DNA from: Strigops habroptila
Lineage: Eukaryota; Chordata; Aves; Psittaciformes; Psittacidae
DNA length: 64,000 nt
NCBI RefSeq assembly: GCF_004027225.2
Contig: NC_044277.2
Span: 29,402,995 to 29,466,994, forward strand
Reading direction: 5' to 3'
The position numbers and the translations under genes were made by a program. Under the pieces are notes generated by a model that did not search any database, had not been told where the DNA came from, and was given only the letters and a program-made list of their open reading frames with translations. The number at the start of each line of letters is the position of its first letter. The first letter of the stretch is position 1. Positions 13,651 to 25,700 of this stretch are shown here, one piece after another.

Positions 13651-14395
13651 GTGCGTGTGGCCTGGGGAAGAGCGTTGTGCTGGCTGCCGCGGTTGGAACA
13701 GCCTCCGTTAAACTTAATGGTTTATTTAAATCAGAGGAAAAACCCTTGGGACTGCTGTCGAAGAGAGTAGTTGGTGCCTTGATGAGGGCTGAGCTGATTG
13801 CGGGCAGAGCAGGGTTTTTTGTGAGGAAAGCTGCTCCCACAAATACACCTTTGTAATATACAAAGGCGTATTACATATATCCATCCTACTGATCCATCTG
13901 TCAGTTTGAGTCTTTTGTATGGTGTAGTACTGAACTGCACACCAGCTGCTCTGCACCGGCCGAAGTAAGGCAGGCCGGGATCGATAAGCTACTTTGTTTG
14001 AGTAAGCTGGTACGGCTGCTCGGCCTCTGTGCCCTTGGGCTGGCTCTGTTCGGCGTTTGCCTGCTCAGCATGCCCGGGACGGTGGGAAGTGGTCACTTGT
14101 GGCGGCAGCGGTGCTGGAGGCACACGAGGCACTGGGACTCTGCGGGGTCATCTCTGCTCTGCCAGGTGAGCTGGTTCAGGCACCAGCCTTCGTCTGTCCA
14201 TGCTCTTGTTTAAGAGTTTTGAGGCTGCTGTAGTACACTCGTGCAATTAGCAATGACTTCTGACTTAATCTGTACGGAGAGAAAAAGGCAAGTTATCTTT
14301 GTGGGAGCTGAAGATAATCTGGTGGAGGGGCTGAACCTCCTCAGGGAGGTTCCTTCAGCCATTCTGAAATCTGTGTGTGTCTTCAATTTATATAA

Positions 14396-14472
14396 GTAAA
14401 AACAAACAACCAACCCAAACCCAACCCCCCCCAAAACTAAAAAAAAAAAAAGGGGACAAACCCCCCCAAACC
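14396..14472 (+). repeat. A/C-rich low-complexity tract
   Basis: This is a run of AAACAAACAACCAACCC-type sequence, then eight Cs, a 12-base A run, GGGG, and seven more Cs. The strand is almost devoid of T. It belongs to a class of AC-rich (or, on the other strand, GT-rich) tracts seen repeatedly in these introns. Confidence 0.7.
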
Positions 14473-17400
14473 GTATTCTTGGGGACTGACGAGTGGAACC
14501 ATTCAGCTAGAAAACAGCACAACTGTCAGTTCAATCAGGGTTTTAATTGCAACTGCAGGAGCATTAACAGAGGTTTCAGTGTTCATCCTGAAGTTCTTTG
14601 TCCGTGTTTGAGCCTATTAAAAGGCAAGCACCTTCATTGCAACTGCAGCGTCTTGTACAACTTCTAATAGGAGAGTAAAAGACTGCAATTGTTTGAAAAG
14701 CTTTAGTGACAATGCTGATGCTTTCTAGAGGCTTGTTTCGCTATTGGAATAATTTTTGTATGAATACTGCTTTGGATGAAGAAGGTACCGCACCTCAGGT
14801 TCAGAGGTATATCAGAACAGTGTATCTGGTGTGATGTGACTGCTGTGGATCAAATATGGTGCAACACCTTCTTTGTCTGCCTGCGTTTTGGAGGTGATTA
14901 TGCTATTTTCTCTTTTGGGTGAGGTGAAGACCTGCAGGTACAGTGGGAAAATCTAGACTGGCCAATACACTTGTGCCTGTTCAGTTAATGGCTTCTAATA
15001 CCCTGCTAGTTAGCCTTCAAAGACCCATCTTCCTGGGAAACTGGAGTGCTTGTGTTTGAAATTGTGCTTGATGATACGGTATTACTCACCAGAGCCACGT
15101 ACTTGGCTAAAATCCAGGCTGCCAGGTCCTGACTCTGGGGCTGGCTTAAACATCCTGTATTGCCTCCTCTAACCAGAAATTAATTTATTTAAAAGTGTGA
15201 GTCAGAGGTTGCACTTTTCTTTGTTACGATGACAGCTCTCTCAGCTAGCAAAGTTAGGAGGTGGGAAGAAAATCCACATTATAGGTAAGACTGCAGCAAA
15301 CTAGACAAGGCTGATACTCCAGGTGTATAACGTGTTTAAATCTTCCCTCCCTCTTGAGCAGTCAGGTATGGCAACAGTCCTTAAACAGTTGTTACTAGTC
15401 TGCCACCGGCAGCATCGGAACCGGTGAGCAACTGTTCACTTGGAGTGTCTTTGTTTCCAGTGAGGGATGTTTGGCCTGGCTCTGTGCCTCTGCATGGTGC
15501 TCAGTGCACTCCAACCGCTCTGGGAAGCTTGGGCTGCAAGTTCTTGGGGTCCCTTGCTTTGTGATTACAAGCACCAGAACAGTAGGGTTGGCTCAAGCCA
15601 AATGGATATAATATTCTCCTGAGATGAAGAGTGTACAACAACAAAATCCTGTACCTTGTTTTGCTTGCAAAAAGAGTCTCTGTGCCTTGCCACTCTCAGT
15701 GCTGGTGCAGTTCGCCACTGGAAAAATAAGGATGAAGCCACCTCAACAGTAGAAGCAATGTGCTGATGTCCTCTGAACGAGGAGACCGTGCTGCCGAGCA
15801 GTCTCATGGAGACGTGCAGCACGGCGCAAACAGTTCCCTGGTAAATACTGCATCCCTGATGTTGTGTTTAGGGGGTGCCTCTTACTCTGCAGCAGCTCTT
15901 CACTTATGTAACCTGGTGTCTTTCAAAATCTTTTGGCTTTGTGGGACTTGGAGTCCCAAACCACTGCACATGGTTCCTTGAGACCATAGGTAAGCCTTTC
16001 TTTTCCTAGAGCCTTGACTTGCATTTCTGGGGCTGACAAAATGGACCTCAGTGTTCCTGTTGTGCAGAAAGGTCTTGTTGCTGGCAGTAGCGCAAGGTTT
16101 CCCCCATTGTCCTAATGAACGAAGCTGCACTTTTCTCTGCTGCTTTATTTGCTTTCTTTATCACTGGGTACTTGCAGTACTGGAGGTGGGAAACTTTTTT
16201 TTTTCCTTAACATGCAATTGTGAAGTCAAACACTCGTAAGTAAACACGAGTGGACAGCTGTTGTCAGAACTGCAAAGGAAGAATGGTTTCACTGAGCTGA
16301 GTGTCTGTAGCAGCGAGTTGAAGATGAAAGAGAAAAAAAAAAGCAAACCAGTTCTATCAGTAGGTCCCTTGAACAACAGCAAGTCTGCCCCTCTCTCGCA
16401 TGAAAAGCTTTGGAAGGGGGTGTGGGAATCATGTTGTTGTGACTCGAGCCAAGGGTCCTGGCTCGACGGGGTGGTGTTACATGTGTTGTTTAGCCCTGTT
16501 GTTGTCCTCCCTGTCAGCTGGTGCAGGAATGAGGTGCTGACATGCAGCGATGGGAGCGCTGTGCTGGGGGGATGCTGGAGTAGCTGATGCACAAGCAGCT
16601 GCCCGTGGATGGGCACGGGCTGGGGGGCTGGCGCAGTGTCAGCTGTTCCTGCTGTCTCCAGCACTTGGGCAGAGAGGGGTAACTCGAACTCTTCATTCAT
16701 GCTTGCACCCGCCTCAGGAGCAGGTGGAAGAGGGAGCCTGCCCCGCTCTTCAGCAGTGGAAAGAATCTGTTGCTTGTGGTGTGTGTGTATCTTCTGTCCC
16801 TGTTTCCTATAACCAGCACTGTCACCTGCAGTCGTAACAGTGCTTCACCCAGCCAGACTAAAGCCTGCTCTCAGACCTTTTGTGCTAGGTAGAGCTCGGC
16901 TAAGGATCTGCTTCCTTTGATCCTCCACCGAGGCCAAGCTGTAACTGCTCGGGGCTTTTAAAATCCCAGTGGCATGAAATTGATGCAAGTCCTGGCTGTT
17001 CCAGTTTCCCACACTTTGAAGCCATGTGAAACAGCCCAAGGGCTCCCCCTTCTCCCACTGCAAACACCCACCTAAGCATCGGGAGACCTTGGGGGCCCTG
17101 TCTGGCCTTGCTGGCTCAACACAAAGCATTGTGCCTTGGCTCCAGTTTAAGAACTGCACTGGTGCAGGCTGGGCAGGCGACTCGCTCTGCTTGATCTGTG
17201 TGCTTTGTGGGGAAAGTGGGAACAGCTGATTTTTATGGCTGAAGTTGGCTGCCATATGTTAACACCTTTCCTAAAGCTGGTCTGGGCACAAGTGCTATTG
17301 AGCTGCTTTCAGCTGTGCCTGGAAACTTCCAGGCACGGCCCCTTCCATCTGCAGGGGCTGGCAGTAACCGTGTCCTGCCCTAGTCTGCCTTAGGAATGCT

Positions 17401-19252
17401 ATTTGTATTAATTTTCTTGCTTCTATCTGTCTTGTATGTGCATTTTTTTTTTCCTCGTCCTCTACAGCTGCTAAATACAGTAGCTCTTAACAGCCTCTGC
17501 TTCATGAGCCAGATCTCAGCACAGTCCTGTGAGGAGCTGGGTGACAAGGGAAATGGGCACTGGGGCTTCTGATGCTCTCTGCCATGCACTGGGTGAGTGC
17601 ACCGTGAAACCTTTGGCTGCCTAGAGTGTTGTAAAGGCTGGGGTGCTGGCTTGGCATTTCCTCTTCCTTCACAACCATTTGCTCCTTTAACAGGAACAGA
17701 TCCAGACAGTCTTCATGGGGAGGGAGCCCCTCAGCTAATACAGAGAAGCCTTGTGTGAACTTAAGGGGCTAGATTTGCCACCTGAAATCAGTGAGTTGCT
17801 TGTGGATTGCAGATTGCTGAGGGTGCTGGACATTGCTGCAGGTAAAGGAGGATATTGGCTGTCTCTTTTCAAAAATGATGTTTCCATGGCAGCAGATGCA
17901 GTGCAGGGAGTCGTCTTGAAAGCCAGTGTTTTCTTGACCAGCTTTCAAAACATAAACAAACCCCCAAACAACTCTATTCTTAGTTTAATAGGAAAGAACA
18001 GCAGTGTTGGTTGTTTCAACCTGTGCAGCAGACATCTGATGGGTGTGGGGTTTTTCATGTTTTCAAGAGCAGCTCACCTCCAGGTAGGATCATGATGATG
18101 ATGACCCCACTGTTGCATGTTTGTGATATGGGTACTTCTGATTTGAGGTTTGCTATATGGAGCAAAGGAGGTATTTACCATTGTCCTTTTAATATCCTGC
18201 AGTGAGTAAGCAGAAAAATGTCAAACAAAGGGTGACTGAAAGGGAAAACAAGCATTAAGTGAGATTAAGCACTAAATTGAAATGCTCTTGTTCAGCCAAA
18301 ACTGTCACACTGTGTCAGCTTCAATTTAAGACTCCAGAGGGATGGCTTTCTCTCCTATTAAAGGTAGCAAGCACCTTCAGAACCCCTCATGTTTTGGAGT
18401 GTATTAGAGACTGGGACCCTTGACACAAACCCCTCACATTGGAGGACGGGCTTTCAACCACAAGCCTTCTCTTTTGAAAAGGGCAGCAGTAGCAGACCAG
18501 CTCTCCATAACTTGCTAATCTGGATCTCTCCTGAAGGTTCAGTGTCACTCCTGCCATTTCCTCTTTCTCCTCTTCCTCCTTCCTCTCTGCCCCTGGTTAA
18601 GGGAGCTGAAAGAACATGTAGCTGTGTGTTGGCTTTGGTGGTTTGGCAGAGTGATACCATGAGCTGGGGTTACCAATGATGAATGTGGTTGCCCCACTGT
18701 GAAAACACTTACCTTTGGCAGAGGTGTGGACAGCTCTATGGGTTTTTCTTCTGTTGCAGCTACAAGTGGTGGCAGTCGCCTGTCTGAGTCTGCAGCTACT
18801 TGCCTGGGGGGGGGACGACACAGTTGGGAGTTCACTGGCTGCCAGCAAATGCTGGTGTGAGAAAAAACACTCATTGTGCTGTTATTCGCTCCAAGCAGAA
18901 AGGGTGGATTGATGCTATCTAGTGAGAAACCAGCACTACTGTTGTGGTCTGAATGCTGTCACTGACAGAGGCAGCTTTCCTGTTTCACAAGCTGGCTTCT
19001 CTATTGCAGAGTGTGAGAGCAGAGCAGTAGGTGTCCTTGGATGCTCACTGACAGTGGTCCAGCAAATGTGTACACTGCCTTGGCCGAGCTGGGGATGGAT
19101 GCTCCAGCAGAACTGAGGTCTGTAGGAACATGGTGTGCTGCACATGTTCGGAGTGACAGGTTTTGAACTGCCCCTCTCCCGTTTGTAGCCTACCAGCAGC
19201 ACAGTAAATGTGTGCTGTGCTTAAAAACTTCATAGGCAGACAGGAAGCATGC

Positions 19253-19276
19253 TTTGTGTGTGTGTGTATATATATC
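19253..19276 (+). repeat. (GT)n(AT)n microsatellite
   Basis: A short compound dinucleotide run, TTTGTGTGTGTGTGTATATA followed by TATC, probably length-variable between individuals. Confidence 0.85.
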
Positions 19277-22005
19277 TAAAGGCAAAAAAATTATAGTTGG
19301 TTCAATTGAAATTTTAATGATCTAATTCAAGAATGAGTATTAGTTTAGATCTTATTACAGAAAAAGACTACGTGGATGAAGTCTTAGTGCATGCAACATT
19401 ACCTTTATTATTACTTAGTTTCTACACCTCTCCCTGGTGTTATTTTCATCCTTCCGCTGGCTTCTGAGACTGGTAGTGTCATTTGGGTGGCGGTAGGGAT
19501 GTTATAGCACATTGTCAGCATTGTGACTCCTTTGCTGGAGGAAAAGGATATTGATGGCTGCTTCTTCCTCACTGTAGGATCCACTGGGGTCCTTCTGTCA
19601 TATTTGCTTTTTACATGTTTGCTCTTTCCTTCATTGCTCTGCAAGCTCTGTGTTATGTCCAAATCTATTCTATGCAGTGCTTTTTATGTATGTTAGATAT
19701 TATTTCTTTGCTCTCTTTATTACCTTTAAAATAGTTTTGTCCAGCTGCAGATCTCTTTTGGTGATTGATGACTTTCCTAGAGCCGTGGGGTCTCCAATGT
19801 CAGCTCTGTGCCCTATTACTTACCATACCATGTCTGTACTGTCACATCCTGTGTCTCTACTTTCTCAGATACACCAAATAAAACAAAGCTGCAGGCTAAT
19901 CAAGAAGAGTTTAGACAGAGCAAGCCTGACAAGCCTGTAGTCCTCAGGCCTTGCAGGCTTGGTTTAAAGCTTATGGCCTGTTTCTAGCAGTGGCAATATG
20001 GTATTGTGGGGTAACAAAGAGGCTGGTGAGCAGCTGCAGCTTGCTGGGGGTGGTGGGAGAGGCCAGCAGAGGCAGAAAAGCAGGATTTTTCCCTACTTTG
20101 CTTCCCTCTCTGTAGCAACTAGAGGGGAGTGGAGTTTCATCAAAGCCCCCTAAGCCTGGGACACAGATTAAAAGATGTGCCAGGGGAGGTGACCTGGGCT
20201 GGAGCTGCTGTTTTCAGTCAGGTGCTTCCCCTGTGCTTGGCTAGGATCAGAGCCCATGCTTGGCTGTGATCTCAGGTTATGAGAAAAAACTAAAAAACCT
20301 TGAAAAAGCAGCTTTTTAAGTAATGCTTCTCAGCTGCTCTTTAGCATGGCAAACAGCATGCTTCAGCTGTCAGCACTGGGGATGTTGCTCATGTCTGTTT
20401 TGCTTTGTTTGCTTGTTTCTAAAGTACTTTAAACTACTAGCAGAAGTCCTAAGATGAGCAAAAAGCAATCCACCTCATCCCTCTCTTTAGCTGTTCTCGG
20501 CTTAAACATGTATCACATTATGGCATTAGAGACTCTTCATTAACTTGATCAGGATGGCAGAATTTCAAAGAAACCCCTCTGACGCTGCTTCTTGAGTCAT
20601 TGCTGTCTGATGTTCATTGCAGTGCTCTACAGCAGTCCAGACACTGGGAATACTCTGCTGGGAATCTGCAGCCTCTGGAAGGGAGGGCTGCCTTTGAAGA
20701 AGGCCATTTATCTAAATTTAGATCTTCTGGTCCCCTGTAGTCTCTGCAGAGTAGTCTGGGTCCTGACATGTCCCCTGCTTTTTCTCACAAAGGCTCCCAG
20801 GATTGGAGCTGTGCAAGGACTTGCCTGTGTCATTAAATAAGCTGTCCTATAAGTAGGAACCAGTTCCAACCCAAAAGAAAGGTTGGGGCTATTAAATGGA
20901 CACAGCTCATGCTGCCTCAAGTGTCTTGCTCACAAGTTGCTCTAGTGCTGTGTAGAAGACGCATCCCTTCAGCACATCTCAGAAGTGTTTTGTCTACATC
21001 TGAGGAGTCTTGAGGAGCAGACTGAAGGCAGAGCAGAAGCACCCAAATCAACCGCTGTTTTTAACTAAGCTGCTGACTCTTCTGTACTCTTTGATTACTG
21101 TTTGCAAAGCTTAGTTTTATGCCTGAACATAGACAGGCTTCAGTCTGTGTGAGTGGATTGCAGACTGCTGCATGCTGTTTCTATAGCACCACTCAAGGCT
21201 GTGCTAGGCAGTCCCTGCAGAGGCCTGCTGAGCAGCCGACGGGCCTTCAGGGGCAAGGAGCATCAGGGCTAGCACCAGCCTCGTGCACCGGCTGGGGAAG
21301 GAGCCCTGTTTCAATATTGACTTTCCTGTTGCCAGATGTCACTGTTTTGGCAGAAGGAAAACAGGCCATTTTACTGCAGTGTGTGTTGCTTAGAGCTGTG
21401 AGCTCTTAAAAGCACCATTCACACTGTGTCTCATCTCCTCCACAAGCCACTTCCAGTGTTGTGCTCCAAATAGTTTTTTTGGAGGGGATTTGAGCTTGAG
21501 TAAAAGGATAGACCTTCAGTGAGTTTTTCCTGTTTCTCCCAGAATCATTCTGGTGCCTGCCTGGCAGGTATTTGTTTTACCTTCTTGTCCTCTGGGTTGT
21601 GACAACCCTTTGTGTCCCCTGCCTAGGAAGACTGCTTGGGTGCCATGCAGCTGCAGTAACCCAAGTAGGTAGTGTATGGGCCCTTGAGCAAGGGATGTGT
21701 CTACCCACTGTAGTCAGAGCATTACCGTGTGGGCTGTCACCACCTCTGGAATCATGTGAAGGACCAGGGAGCAGAAGTTACTGCAGAGAGGATCCCAAAG
21801 ACATAACTGTCTGGACATCTGAAGAACGCCAGTGATGTGTCTGAAATGGCAAGCTGGGGTTGTGCTGCTCCCTGCCAAGCAGTTGCCCATCCCTGATCTT
21901 ACAGAGCAAGACTGAGCACAGCATGGGTCCTGCTCCCTTGCAACTTGAGTTGCAAGTTGTGCGCACTATTAAGTGTGTAATTTGTTCTGGAAAAGTGTTG
22001 TGGGT

Positions 22006-22722
22006 CAGGGCAACCCCCAGTATCGGTACAGGCTGGAGGATGAAGGGATCGAGAGCAGCCCTGCAGAGAATGACTTGCGGGTACTGGTGGATGAAAAGCT
22101 GGACCTGAGCTGGCAGTGTGTGCTTGCAGCTCAGAAAGCCAAATATATATGGGGCTGCATCAAAAGGAGTGTGACCAGCAGGTCAAAGGAGGTGGTATTC
22201 CCCCTCTACTCTGCTCCCGTGAGACCCGCCCCGCGATGCTGCGTCCGGCTCGTGAGCCCTCAGTACAGGAAAGAGATGGACCTGTTGAAGAGGATCCAGA
22301 GGAGGCCACAGAAATGCTCAGAGGGATGGAACACCTCTCCTGTGAGGAAAGGCTGAGAGTTGGGCTTGTTCAGCCTGGAGAAGAGAAGGCTTCTGAGAGG
22401 TCTTATTGCAGCCTTCCAATACTTAAAGGGGGCTTATAAGAAAGATGGGGAGAGACTTTTTAGCACAGCCTGTTGTGACAGGACTGGGGGTAATGGTTTT
22501 AAACTGAAGGAGAGTAGATGCAGACCAGATACAACGAAGACAATTTTTACAATGAGGGTGGTGAGGCACTGGAAGAGGTTGCCCAGAGAGGTGGCAGATG
22601 TCCCATCTCTGGAAACATTCAGGGTCAGGTTGGACAGGGCTTTGGGCTCTGTCTCTGCTCATTGCAGGGGGATGGGCTAGATGACCTTTAGAGGTCCCTT
22701 CCAACCCAAACCATTCTATGAT
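22006..22722 (+). mobile_element. CR1 LINE fragment, ORF2 C-terminus to 3' end
   Basis: This is the longest CR1 fragment in the window. In two successive frames it retains [40 protein letters not shown], then [20 protein letters not shown] and VVRHWKRLPREVADVPSLET. It ends with CAACCCAAACCATTCTATGA. Frame changes around 22200-22360 show that the reverse-transcriptase tail is no longer intact. Forward orientation, inside TPD52 intron 1. Confidence 0.95.
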
Positions 22723-25700
22723 AAATCACAGACACTGTCTGAATCTATAATTGGGAAACTTGCAACCCTTAAAGAGTATTTGGGACGTCCTGCTTTGACA
22801 CCTTTCTGTGTGGGTTGCAGGTGAACATGAGTGCTGTGGTTGACAGGAGCAGGGGTGAGCAGGGAGAGTTAGTTTCTGCACGTTTCTGAACAGTACCAAG
22901 GGAAAACTGTTGGAATAAATTCTCTGAAGCTGAATAGTTTTGGTTGGCTTATGTGTCTGTCACCAAGAAGGATTTTTGGCATGATGGGTTTTTGGAGATA
23001 GTATAAGAGGGAAAGCAGCTCGAGTGTCAGTGGCATCTGCAGATCAACATGTTAAGTGCTTCCAGCAGTGGCAAGGGAGTGTTTTTTTTAGTAAACATAA
23101 AGGGGAGAGCTTTACTGGAATAAATTTACAGTTATCTTTAACTCCATTGTAGGACATCGGTTCACGAAGTCTTTAACATGCTTCTGTTTCTTATTGACAA
23201 TTCAAGATCAAACTTCACCTTGGTGTGAATCACAGAAACATACTTCCATCCTCAATGAAAAGTACCTTCCTTGACAAAAAACATCTTTTGAGAAAGTAAA
23301 AATATAGAATGGGAAGTTAAAGACAGACCTCTGTGTGTTTTCAAAAGGAGCTGAGAAGACCTTTTTAAGCTCTTCGGGAGGGAGAACTGCTAAGTCGAGG
23401 ACAAAGCAAGCATTAAGTGAAATAACTAAACTTCTGTAGTCTGCCTGTTCCAAGGCAATGTCACTAGAGAGGTCTTGTTTCCCCTTCAGGCAAGGTGGTG
23501 GCAGCAGCATGTCTGAGGGCTGTGATGGCTCCTTAATAATAATGCCATATCACAGCTCCGTAGCTGAAGTGTGCACTTGGGGATTGACAGCAGTATGCAC
23601 ATCAGTGCTTGGACTTTCCCTTCTTCAATATCCTGATCAATCTGACAAAGCAGAATGAAGAACGGTGAATTGCATTATTCAAACCTATTTAAGCTCTGAA
23701 TTATTCTGAGCAGTTTCTGTGCTGATGGCTGAGGTGTGATGTGCCAAACCTGATGTAACAGTGATTTGCAGGGTTGAGCATAAATCAAATCCTTGAGCAT
23801 AAAGCTTGAAAAGTTTACCAGGCTAATCCATTAAAAACCTGATCCATTAAACTCAGACTGGAGTATGAGCAGTACTTAGAGTGGCTGCAGATATAGGTAT
23901 TTTTTTGTTGTGTGATGTTGATAGTTGTGAAATGGGGTGTGTGCTGGGTTAGCTTGTGCAATAGGGAACAACGCTAAACTTAGACTTCACTTAGTAATGC
24001 AAAGCTTTATTCTTAGGGTTTGCAGTGATGTTCAGTTCCAGGTCGAATACTGTAAGAAGGCAACTTGTAGAAACAGTGAGTGCACTTCTGGGCCAGCTGC
24101 TCACTAAAAGCAGTGGAGGTGGGCTTTCTTTAAAAAAAACAACGACGAAACCCAAAATAACCAAAACCACATAAAAACAAACAAGCCCCCAACAAAACCC
24201 CTTTCCCTTCTCCTCCGCCCCCCCTTCGCCCCCAACTTTGAGAGCTTCATCTCAGTTTTCTTCAAGATACATTCTTCAAACCCACTGCACTTCTTCCCTC
24301 CTCCTGTAGTTTCCATCATGTCCGCTGTACTAGGATCAGGCAAACTGTCTGCCTGACTTTGTGTTCATCTAGTTATGTCTTGCCAGTTTCATCCACTCTC
24401 TTCAGTAAAATAAATGGTTTAATGTGCTCTGCTTACTTTGCTGTGAAATAGAAGTGAGGAGCCTGGAGATCAGTTTATCCAAGCATATTGATGTTTAGGA
24501 AAGCTTACCTTCATGTGGAATGGACTGGGACACAACTACATCATGCTTAAATACAGGAATACTGTTTGGAAATCTTGAGAGATGAATACCTTTATGGTAG
24601 GTTGTAAAAAAGCAAATACAGATTGCTTGCCACCCAGACGTGAAAAGTGACACTCATGTCCGAAGTCTGATCTGATGGAAGAGGGTATGTTCAGGTTCTT
24701 CGAAGACGTGGAAATCCATGAAAGCTTTATCTCTTTTTGGGGGAATCATCTCTGGACAAACTTTCTTGACCCCTTTTTTTTCCCTTCCTATGCTTTTGAA
24801 GTGATTAATGTTTTATGACTGTCTGTTGATTTGTGTGACAGCAGTATCTCTCCAGGCTAACAGTTTCATTTAATTTACTGTCCTAGTCTGACTTGGGAGT
24901 AGGAGCAAACGTCTCTTAACAGGATTTACTCAGCTCAAGCAGCATTAGAAGTCAGTCAAGGACATAATCAATCAGATAAAATCTCAGAGTACTTATTAAT
25001 ATAATGGAAACTTCAGCGGTCATAATAGTTTAAAGGTAGATGCATTATCTGCATTATGTAAGAGAAAAATAAACCAGTCAGTGCAGTTGCTTTGTTAGTG
25101 AATTGCTCTTGTTCATTGTGTGCGTGGTTACAGGATTCTCCCTCTTATCTCTCAAATGAAATTAAGAGCAGTGCAGAAATATTCAAGCCCCATATCTTCA
25201 GTTTGACCAGTTTGCAGCCCTGGCAGTTCAAGGTCCCTTTGCTAGTGACGGCCATTGCTCCAAATCTGTTTGGAAGCACTGCAGGAATTGGTGCTGCACA
25301 ACTGGGTGTGCTGTGTATGGGCAGCCAGACTCCATCTGGAATAGAACACTTCAAGCACTACATGGTTTGGTGGGTGACTGATAAAACGCTGGACTGTGAA
25401 GGAACATGAGATGTGTCTTGTTTGATGCTGCAGAGAAAACAACACAACTTACTCTGTGTTTTCAAATGTGAGATAGGCAGTAATAGTGAACTGCTGAGAG
25501 TACTTCATACCAGCAATCCGTTGGTGTGCCATTAGCACTCCTATGTTAACTTTTATTTTCCTAAGCTTAAGCAGGCTCACCAAAATTCTGTAATGGGTGA
25601 GAAATTAGATGAATAACACGGGCTTGTCTTCGTTATGGGTTCATCTGCTTGGATAAGCTACGTAACTGGCTCAGTGTCTGTTACTAGCTTTTAAGAGCTC

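Larger units (their letters stand above)
12400..13700. promoter_or_regulatory. TPD52: CpG island and proximal promoter of TPD52
   Basis: This stretch is very rich in G, C and CpG, while the flanks on both sides have ordinary avian AT-rich composition. It surrounds the first coding exon at 12954. A perfect Sp1-type GC box (GGGGCGGGGC) lies at 12829-12838 and a second C-rich box (CCCCGCCCC) at 12863-12871. No TATA box is evident, which fits dispersed CpG-island initiation. A 10-base unit, CCCGGCTCGG, is repeated in tandem at 13151-13170. Long open frames on both strands here come from GC-rich composition. They encode Arg/Pro/Ala low-complexity protein and I do not regard them as genes. The exact start site and island limits cannot be read from sequence alone. 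Confidence 0.8.
13701..22005. other. TPD52 intron 1, first part
   Basis: The sequence is non-coding. A minus-strand frame of 179 codons at 16161-16700 and an apparent signal-peptide frame at 13998 (which opens with TTG) look like chance. Low-complexity A/C-rich DNA lies at 14396-14472 and a GT/TA microsatellite at 19253-19276. Confidence 0.6.

Noticed and set aside
13998-14213. Frame with a signal-peptide-like start and a good splice donor (CAG/GTGAGC at about 14166)
   Set aside because: The frame opens with TTG rather than ATG and has no in-frame ATG before the hydrophobic stretch, so it would not normally be translated as drawn.
16161-16700. 179-codon minus-strand ATG frame in TPD52 intron 1
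   Set aside because: It is the longest frame outside repeats and CpG islands, but the translation has no domain, no recognisable homology and no splice context. It ends in a lysine/phenylalanine-rich stretch made by A/T runs. Chance is the simplest explanation.
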